Part shown: positions 61,001-64,000 of the stretch, in pieces | How the letters are laid out: each line of letters starts with the position of its first letter | Numbering within the stretch: the first letter of the stretch is position 1 | Source: Ischnura elegans | Taxonomy: Eukaryota > Arthropoda > Insecta > Odonata > Coenagrionidae | Reading direction: 5' to 3' | Assembly (NCBI RefSeq): GCF_921293095.1 | Contig: NC_060257.1 | Span: 67,526,472 to 67,590,471, forward strand | DNA: 64,000 nucleotides | Made by a program: the position numbers and the translations under genes | Notes under the pieces: generated by a model | Seen by the model: only the letters and a program-made list of their open reading frames with translations | Told to the model about the DNA's origin: nothing | Databases searched by the model: none

Positions 61001-63482
61001 CCGGATAAATGATCGAGCATAATCGCTCAAATACAAAGACAGGAGTTCGAACATCATCAAGTGCACAACGACCAGCTGTTTCAACACATATTGCCATGAA
61101 TGCTCGAGTCTCCAACTCAGTGCCTGCAGGAAGAAAAATACAATTCTGGTAACAAGAAAATGAATACATCAATATGAATGCCCAAATCTTCAAATTATGA
61201 ACCCTTATAGATTCATTGGCCCGGGTAGGTATGAGCGAAGAGTGCCAAAGGCCAATCTATTGGCTGGTTTTTTTTTACGCTCACGTATTTTACTTTGGTG
61301 TTTCGTGTAGCTTTGGTAACTATTTTTTAGTATCTGTCATGCTTTAACATACCCGTAAGTTTTGGGAGCAAATTTAAAAAAAAAATTGTTTCTGAAAATA
61401 CATACTAGGCTTTATGTAAACATTCAAGCGCCAACCTATAAATTCGCAAAAAAAAAAAGCCCTGGCATTCTTCAACATACCGGGCAAATCAGGCTGGCAC
61501 TAAAAGATTTAAAAGAATTCAATAGATGGAAGGAAAAGATAAATTACAACGAAAAAAGTCTTCCTAGTTCACCAATTTGCTCTTAAGTTTCAAATTAGAA
61601 AACACAAAAGTTGCCCACTTATTCCAAAAAATCACCCACTTATTATAAGTGAGAGATGCCATTATAGATCTGGTTGATTAACTTGTCCAGGGAGGACTTT
61701 TCAATAATGGAGATACAGTGGAACTTGGTTAGTACGTTTCTTAAGGGACCACGAAAAATGAACGTACTAACCAGGAAAACGTACTAATGAGGAAAGTAAA
61801 TAATAGCAGTCGGGGTTATTGCAATCAGTGAAAAAGTCATCATAATTACAATTACTATCGGTAGTTCTCATAGGATCGCCTTCCTGAACTCTTTTCACAT
61901 TTAAAATCAAGAAAATGAGCGCTACCATGAAAAACAATACCATGTGAATAAAAATCGCAATTTTTCATGGACATCCCGGAGACGATTTCATGATTACGGC
62001 GTCTATCTCCCGTGATTTATCCTATAAATATTTACAGAACGAGGACGAGTGAAGCTCAGACAAGTCATTTTTCTTTCTCACACCGTACTCGGAGAATATA
62101 ACAACAACCCGGAGTGAGTCAACTGGTTTTTTAAACATCATAAAAATTGGGCAAAATTATATTGACTTTCAAATTACGGCAACAGCCGTAGACATTCGCT
62201 TCTGGAATGATACCATTTCGATTGTAAAATCGATCGATATATCGACTGATGACACGCAAGATTATTAGATTACGACGTAATTACAAGAAAATTTTATATT
62301 AAACAGTTGAAATTTACTTTCAAAATTTGTCTAATGTCGTCTGCTTTCATTCGGAGAATTATTTTTAAGCTAAGCTTCGCGTGGAGATCCTGAGGATCGT
62401 CTGCTCCCGCAACAGTAGTCAAGTAAATACGCACGACGTCGAGTTTATGGAACAGTACTGCTTTAGATAATGTGGAAATTGTCTGACTCATTTCTTCATC
62501 ATGATAACTCGTGCAATAGCAACAATTGCCCACTCACGAACTTTGTGCGCAGCAGTGGGCACTCCCAAGCGCTCCAAAGGCAACAGAAGGTGAGGAGCTC
62601 GGGGTGGGGAAAATTGGGGCTTCTTATTGGTTGTAGTTTTCATAGTCAGACATTCCCGTAAAATGGCCGCATTTTATTTTTCATCACGTCACAAGAATTC
62701 AGAAATGCATTTGGATAAATTACGGTAGAAGAAAGAGATGTGGAATGAATGGAAGAATGTTAATGACTAATGATAATAAATTAAATCATGAATTCAGACG
62801 TTTGCGACCCTTAAGAAGACACTAGAGAACGAATTGCGGGTTGCGTCACGGCAAGCAATTGAGCGTACTAACCAGGAAAGCGCAATTTTTTCAAACGTAC
62901 TAACCAAATTCTTTTACCTGTATTTTGTTCGGATGGTACCGGGACCGAGGGAAATCGCCGTACTAAGGAGGAAAACGTACTAAGGAGGAACGTACTAACC
63001 AAGTTCCACTGTATCACTAAAGACAGTAAACAACCACAGAAGTCCTATGCAAAAGGTCGCGTTAAAGAGGTAACACTCTTGGCATAAATGATATCACCTA
63101 CCTTCCTTTCTGATTGAAAAATGGAAAAATATGGATCACAATTTTACAAGGCTAATTACAATTGAAAATTAACTAAAACAGGGGAATTAACGCATTGAAA
63201 TACATAAAAATATCCAGGACAAAAATTAATTTATAATAAAGTTTAAAGCTTAAGAAATAGTGACCTTGTAGGTATCAATGTTACCTGTTGTCATTTCCTC
63301 CAGCAGTTCAAGCAATTTCTCTTGGGTGTCATCAATTAGCCTAGTCCTTTGCACCACAAGTCGACGGAGAGAGAGATACCCGTCCAGTACAGCTCCCACT
63401 AAGCGACCTTTCAAGGCACGTTTAATGCTCTCACATTCCATGAATGATGCAAGGAGCTCCGTAAGCATTTTCAGTGCATACC
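27962..63482 (-). CDS. UBR4: UBR4 (purity of essence) E3 ubiquitin ligase, C-terminal 1,013 residues, 16 exons, 5' partial
   Basis: UBR4 is a giant N-recognin E3 ligase (about 5,200 residues in vertebrates) that works with the E2 UBE2A/RAD6. I join, from 5' to 3', 63285-63482, 60933-61123, 59273-59449, 58046-58237, 57278-57370, 55859-56056, 44010-44184, 42314-42600, 40675-40803, 38972-39211, 35035-35321, 33962-34123, 30771-30929, 29809-30139, 29080-29239 and 27962-28026. Every junction has GT and AG, and phases agree throughout, giving one open frame ending in TAA at 27962-27964. Recognisable family blocks run in order: [111 protein letters not shown] and ADYIRHND. The calmodulin-binding, UBR-box and other N-terminal parts are off the right edge. 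Introns carry most of the transposons listed here; two insertions lie within about 45 bp of a splice donor. Identity is very secure; the exact 3' UTR end is not determined (AATAAA-like signals exist at 27359-27364 and 27269-27274). Confidence 0.96.
29080..29239 (-). CDS. UBR4: UBR4 exon 15
   Basis: 53 codons: [37 protein letters not shown]. Starts after a complete codon and leaves one G, completing the Gly codon with the last exon. Confidence 0.95.
29809..30139 (-). CDS. UBR4: UBR4 exon 14
   Basis: 110 codons: [61 protein letters not shown]. Corresponds to the family segment with EVDGPYYF and LLFWALVDLIYN. Confidence 0.95.
30771..30929 (-). CDS. UBR4: UBR4 exon 13
   Basis: 53 codons: [36 protein letters not shown] and HMALYVINT. 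The DTGGGG string is a UBR4 hallmark. The 3-kb intron upstream contains a pogo/Tigger element. Confidence 0.95.
31429..33163 (-). mobile_element. Pogo/Tigger-type transposon in a UBR4 intron
   Basis: Inverted ends CACCCATGTCTCGTATAG and its near-complement, flanked by TA (31427-31428 and 33164-33165). Contains decayed Tigger transposase reading frames on the minus strand. Degenerate copies of the GCGCTATACGA motif recur inside both ends. Confidence 0.87.
31941..32604 (-). pseudogene. Tigger transposase, N-terminal HTH and start of DDE domain, broken
   Basis: 32338-32604 contains a Met-initiated start and [14 protein letters not shown], the pogo-type HTH. 31941-32201 contains [15 protein letters not shown], then [15 protein letters not shown] and FKAFKDCFT. 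The first DDE aspartate is in VDET. A stop and frame change separate the two parts, and the rest of the catalytic domain is gone. Family identity is clear; the gene is dead. Confidence 0.87.
33962..34123 (-). CDS. UBR4: UBR4 exon 12
   Basis: 54 codons: [32 protein letters not shown] and [14 protein letters not shown]. This continues the conserved C-terminal catalytic module after the hemiRING. Starts with one base and ends with two, matching both neighbours. Confidence 0.95.
34187..34330. mobile_element. One end of a TA-type DNA transposon (partner end not found)
   Basis: TACAGGCAGTCCCTAACTTT followed by ATGCGTTCCTGAAAAC and GGGGTTACGTTCC resembles the end of a pogo/Tigger-type element. No matching opposite end was found nearby, so it is a truncated copy. 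The right limit given is approximate. Confidence 0.45.
35035..35321 (-). CDS. UBR4: UBR4 exon 11, hemiRING zinc site
   Basis: Carries the hemiRING that recruits the E2 in UBR4. The zinc-ligand candidates are the CVIC pair at visible residues about 649 and 652, and the HFNVVHVDC cluster with His 708, His 713 and Cys 716. [14 protein letters not shown] is nearly invariant in the family. Between the strand ending FTKR and GYSTVTHFN this protein has a longer Gly/Ser-rich loop than the vertebrate one. Confidence 0.95.
36761..36937 (-). pseudogene. piggyBac-type transposase N-terminus fragment
   Basis: 58-codon ORF starting at the ATG 36935-36937: [20 protein letters not shown], then acidic [13 protein letters not shown]. 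The pattern of a short helix (ILEIL) followed by an Asp/Ser/Glu stretch is the usual start of piggyBac transposases. The DDE domain does not follow, so this is a fragment. Assignment rests on composition and TTAA context. Confidence 0.5.
37066..37800. repeat. Tandem duplication, two diverged units of about 362 bp
   Basis: The stretch from about 37140 (AAATTTGAATACACGCCAAG) recurs about 362 bp later at 37504, including TACTTACACCAATATACTCT, GGGTCTTCCAGTTGGAGGAT and AACATTAATGCGCTAATGTG. Unit 1 has an extra stretch near 37340-37370. It lies inside the piggyBac-like element. Confidence 0.85.
38972..39211 (-). CDS. UBR4: UBR4 exon 10
   Basis: 80-codon exon: [32 protein letters not shown] and [20 protein letters not shown], ending TNDKGQ. 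Very close to the family sequence just upstream of the hemiRING. A TTAA-flanked element ends 41 bp downstream of its donor. Confidence 0.95.
39395..39542. mobile_element. Short TA-flanked MITE
   Basis: 148 bp. Ends CCGTATATGTCTGAATATAG and CCGTATTTCTCCAAATAG (inverted), TA on both sides, with C-rich and G-rich tracts just inside. Confidence 0.75.
39630..39835 (+). pseudogene. Non-LTR retrotransposon ORF 3' end remnant, second copy
   Basis: Frame reads ..[18 protein letters not shown], ..[24 protein letters not shown], a decayed version of the sequence at 5490-5625, with broken frames. It lies in a UBR4 intron. Confidence 0.5.
40675..40803 (-). CDS. UBR4: UBR4 exon 9
   Basis: 43-codon exon: [20 protein letters not shown] then [15 protein letters not shown]. 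It corresponds to the family stretch that reads roughly WKKFLSRPALPFILRLLRGL. Both ends fall between codons. Confidence 0.93.
41580..42190. mobile_element. TA-flanked pogo/Tigger-type MITE
   Basis: Ends CAGTAGATTCCGTTTAAAG and CAGTAGATTCTGGTTAATTT (inverted), TA at 41578-41579 and 42191-42192. The subterminal motif AATTGGGGCAG recurs at both ends. 611 bp. Confidence 0.85.
42314..42600 (-). CDS. UBR4: UBR4 exon 8
   Basis: Residues about 408-503: [39 protein letters not shown] and [20 protein letters not shown]. An upstream AG at 42630-42631 would also leave an open frame, but only the AG at 42601-42602 keeps phase with exon 7, so that one was chosen. Confidence 0.92.
43243..43747. mobile_element. 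TA-flanked MITE, family T505, copy 2
   Basis: About 505 bp with ends AAGTAAAACTCGTTTATAAT and ATGCGGAAAACTCGCTTATA (inverted) next to TA. It aligns along its whole length with the element at 14639-15147, sharing e.g. GAGTTCCCAGTCC, ATTATTTCCTCTTT and GCCATTTGATGG. Confidence 0.82.
44010..44184 (-). CDS. UBR4: UBR4 exon 7
   Basis: Residues about 350-408: [20 protein letters not shown] then a Gly/Ala/Thr-rich tail. It follows an 11.7-kb intron filled by nested transposons. It ends with one G, which pairs with the GT that opens the next exon. Confidence 0.92.
44408..44485 (-). repeat. tRNA-derived SINE head
   Basis: Minus strand reads TTGGTAGCCAAGTGGGCAGA (A-box-like TAGCCAAGTGG) and about 35 nt later AAGTTCGAATTTG (B-box-like). 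It does not fold as a complete modern tRNA, so a SINE or tRNA pseudogene is likely. Confidence 0.55.
44579..45820 (+). pseudogene. Non-LTR retrotransposon (CR1/Jockey-type) reverse transcriptase, one in-frame stop
   Basis: Two ORFs lie in the same frame, split only by a TAA at 45128-45130 before [14 protein letters not shown]. Reverse transcriptase motifs are clear: [43 protein letters not shown] and the catalytic LYADDTS. The C-terminal part ([20 protein letters not shown]) is the usual post-RT region. There is no endonuclease domain, so the copy is 5'-truncated near 44579. Its 3' UTR runs to about 45884 and resumes at 52439-52495 after an insertion. Confidence 0.9.
45885..45908. repeat. (AAT)n microsatellite, LINE tail junction
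   Basis: Run of AAT triplets. It is the 3' tail of LINE-B read from the other strand, lying directly against the 3' UTR of LINE-A. Confidence 0.9.
46744..47126 (-). pseudogene. Tigger transposase remnant: HTH plus end of DDE domain, middle deleted
   Basis: Minus-strand 46878-47126 encodes [12 protein letters not shown], then [18 protein letters not shown] and [11 protein letters not shown], the CENP-B/pogo helix-turn-helix. Only about 40 bp on, 46744-46836 reads [20 protein letters not shown] followed by VKRHYRKQL, the PPNTT..LQPLDQG block near the third catalytic acid of Tigger transposases. The whole middle of the transposase is therefore missing. Confidence 0.85.
47856..49882. mobile_element. 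Unclassified DNA element with AACAG-type subterminal repeats, nested in the Tigger element
   Basis: Ends are inverted repeats CCCTGTCGATTTCTG (left 47856, right 49882). Both sides hold many short copies of motifs such as GAACAGACAA and CTGTTCG in alternating orientation, typical of transposase-binding subterminal repeats. The left terminus is partly duplicated at about 48184, and a block near the right end is repeated with a 220-bp offset (49521 and 49741). No coding region was recognised. No target duplication could be read, so the superfamily is open. Confidence 0.7.
50483..52417 (-). CDS. LINE-B reverse transcriptase ORF, uninterrupted, 5'-truncated
   Basis: 644 codons without a stop. RT motifs: [46 protein letters not shown] and [11 protein letters not shown] with the catalytic DD. 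The N-terminal part ([24 protein letters not shown]) is the linker between endonuclease and RT in CR1/Jockey elements; the endonuclease itself is missing. The frame stays open upstream of the first ATG to the truncation, so this ATG is internal to the ancestral protein. It is not a host gene. Confidence 0.9.
   Translation of the reverse strand: MLKNLSARVKCSNCPLLHDEYRAKKKNYRRLLELSKKSYNNERVISSSNKSKTSWDIIRESTGKLHQHILPRIAQSSDNAHIDITNLANEFSNLFTITPPLPTSLTSSANLLHSPESSAFSIFIHPCTESDLQAIISTLANKNFSGPDHIPGRILYLSYRCIKEPLLFLINESLTQGIFPSSLKHSIINPLYKNKGCPNNLDNYRPIAKQNVLSKVFEKVFYNQLMSFLDKYALISSNQHGFRKNRSTTSALFHATDFILSSLDNNQKTVGIFYDFSKAFDFVDHSRLLHKLNYFGVRGIANKWLQSYLSNRTQAVSLSVNGSIYSSKSTSTTVGVPQGSILGPILFLIYINDLAHSLSNIPASKVILYADDTNILLSSPTQNDIIMSSKNANDSILSWCTANKLILNTQKTHTVQFCGNSNVLESILIRLDKKSIENVSHTKFLGEYLCSNMSYEMNIDFLANKLSSICYLLRHLRNSVDLNILLTLYYGIFYSRMSYNIIFWGSSPHASKVFTLQKRAIRIIAKKPFDAPSKPIFKALNILPLPCVYLLSILIFVRYNLDLFMLNCDVHKYETRNCNNLHYHSIRTNRSKLGPRELGLRIYNKLPAHLKSIQSMESFKRKLKSFLHEKNYYSVNEYLFHSSY
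53033..53265. mobile_element. MITE with TTAA-like flanks, same family as 14148
   Basis: Ends GGTCGTTTTACACGGTACAC and GGCCATTTTACACGGTACAC (inverted). Flanks TAAA (53029-53032) and TTAA (53266-53269). 233 bp, rich in GAATTGC and CGCAATT words. Confidence 0.75.
53719..55844. mobile_element. TA-flanked pogo/Tigger-type element beside UBR4 exon 6
   Basis: Ends CAGTGGAATCCTGATTTAAG and CAGTCGGATCCGGATTTAAC (inverted), with TA at 53717-53718 and 55845-55846. Copies of AAACACTAAATGCGGA recur at both ends. The interior has an A-rich simple stretch near 54886-54920 and no ORF that I could assign to a transposase. Confidence 0.82.
55859..56056 (-). CDS. UBR4: UBR4 exon 6
   Basis: Residues about 284-349. 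Starts [20 protein letters not shown], then a low-complexity Ser/Thr/Ala stretch, then LSEQLLD. A TA-flanked DNA transposon begins 14 bp past its donor. Acceptor tract is TTTTATTTCAG. Confidence 0.93.
56211..56523. mobile_element. TTAA-flanked MITE in UBR4 intron
   Basis: TTAA at 56207-56210 and 56524-56527; ends CACGTTGCATACGG and CACGTTGCGTACCGG (inverted). Two hairpins with GAGAATTCTC-type and GACGAAGATTCTCGTC-type stems follow the left end, the same layout as the element at 24678. 313 bp. Confidence 0.8.
57278..57370 (-). CDS. UBR4: UBR4 exon 5
   Basis: Short 31-codon exon encoding [12 protein letters not shown] and [10 protein letters not shown]. It keeps the frame between CGGLQ and VKRNQ and matches the family order MLNRLAGI then LLKLF. 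Too short to stand out alone, but splice sites and frame both fit. Confidence 0.92.
58046..58237 (-). CDS. UBR4: UBR4 exon 4
   Basis: Residues about 189-252: [20 protein letters not shown] and [14 protein letters not shown], matching the family block in which these strings follow LDLPVRE. A long T-rich tract precedes the acceptor. Confidence 0.95.
58540..58585 (-). ncRNA. Decayed hammerhead-like motif
   Basis: Minus strand keeps a perfect stem CGACC/GGUCG followed by GGAAACGUA and CCC/GGG flanks, but CUGANGA has become UUUAGAA. Related by layout to the foldback family. Confidence 0.3.
59273..59449 (-). CDS. UBR4: UBR4 exon 3
   Basis: Residues about 130-188: [22 protein letters not shown] and [15 protein letters not shown]. 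Both boundaries fall between codons. It continues directly from DFLQ in the previous exon, as in other UBR4 proteins. Confidence 0.95.
59700..60268. mobile_element. TA-flanked pogo/Tigger-type MITE
   Basis: Ends CAGTGCAACCTCGATATAAC and CAGTGGAACCTCGTTAAAGC (inverted), TA at 59698-59699 and 60269-60270. Internal copies of CTCGCTATAGCGA near both ends. 569 bp, no coding capacity. Confidence 0.85.
60933..61123 (-). CDS. UBR4: UBR4 exon 2
   Basis: Visible residues about 66-129. Encodes [33 protein letters not shown] and [12 protein letters not shown], among the most conserved UBR4 strings. It starts in phase with the single G left by the previous exon (TTG joined to TELET) and ends after a complete codon. 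Confidence 0.95.
61716..63011. mobile_element. TA-flanked pogo/Tigger-type element in UBR4 intron
   Basis: Near-perfect inverted ends CAGTGGAACTTGGTTAGTAC, flanked by TA (61714-61715, 63012-63013). The motif ACGTACTAACCAGGAAAA recurs several times inside each end. A short minus-strand ORF (62294-62533) may be the tail of a transposase, but I cannot confirm that. Confidence 0.87.
63285..63482 (-). CDS. UBR4: UBR4 exon 1 of the visible set
   Basis: First UBR4 exon in the window. It begins with the last two bases of a codon and ends with one base (G), so it is spliced on both sides. It encodes the [10 protein letters not shown] block and a basic stretch ending EEMTTG, typical of UBR4 upstream of the C-terminal module. 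The acceptor has a pyrimidine-rich tract (TTTATTCTCAG). Confidence 0.93.
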
Positions 63483-64000
63483 CTGAGAATAAAGATTGGA
63501 TTGTTAAACTTCATCAGAGATACTGAAAATTGGATTGGAAAATTTATAGCTAAAGATATCCAAAATTTGTGCATAAAATAATGAATTCATTGTCTCCAAC
63601 AAACTTTATTTGATACATCAGTCCAAAATCTCATATTCACCTTCACTGTCCATTTCCAATTGCTAAGAATTATCCTTAGTTTTTGGCACAAATTTTTAAA
63701 AATTTCCTCACTATTTCAATAGCAAAGAAGCTCTACATAGCGATTCTATGGAAAAATGCAGCATGCAGCAAGGTATTTTGTGAAATAAAATCAATAGATA
63801 GTAGGATGAATATAGTCATGTCGTGCTATCCAGCCAGGACAGCAACAAAATCACCAAATTGCCACTTGTATGCAGCAACGTTCAACCATGATTTTATCTT
63901 TCCACTGCTCCTCTGGAGTTTATCCCTGAGCATAATATAATTTCCCTGAAATTTCCATGACTTCTGGTCCCAATTGTTGTTTCCCTCACTTCCAAGATTG

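Overview
The window is a piece of a large, AT-rich, intron-rich animal nuclear genome, most likely an arthropod and probably an insect. The evidence is spliced genes with GT..AG introns, kilobase-scale introns full of transposons, animal-type hammerhead-like repeats and CR1/Jockey-type LINEs. I cannot name the species. There is no bacterial gene organisation, no CRISPR array and no rRNA.

Only two protein-coding genes can be supported. (1) On the minus strand, 27962-63482 carries the last 16 exons (1,013 codons plus stop) of the giant E3 ubiquitin ligase UBR4 (Drosophila purity of essence). The reading frame stays open across every splice junction, and the protein matches what I remember of the vertebrate UBR4 C-terminus from end to end, including the hemiRING. 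The larger N-terminal part lies beyond the right edge. (2) On the plus strand, 18264-20283 carries the last two exons of a GLIPR2/GAPR-1-like CAP-domain protein with an unusual Gly-rich, Asp/Asn-rich and Cys-containing C-terminal extension.

Layout: 1-18260 is intergenic or intronic sequence with five hAT-like MITEs (8-bp target duplications), several foldback elements with hammerhead-ribozyme-like cores, TA-flanked and TTAA-flanked MITEs and local duplications. 18264-20283 is the CAP gene 3' end. 20284-27961 is mostly unrecognised AT-rich sequence plus one TTAA element nested in another. 27962-63482 is UBR4, whose introns hold many TA-flanked pogo/Tigger-type elements, a piggyBac-like element nested in another TTAA element, and a four-level nest (LINE, LINE, Tigger, unknown DNA element) that with its neighbours fills nearly nine tenths of one 11.7-kb intron.

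The two genes converge tail to tail with about 7.7 kb between their stop codons; nothing suggests they work together. The most interesting material is mobile: hammerhead-like motifs whose stems differ in sequence but still pair, the dated nest of insertions, and an unclassified 2-kb element built from AACAG-type repeats. Homologies are from reading the sequence and memory of families; no search was run.
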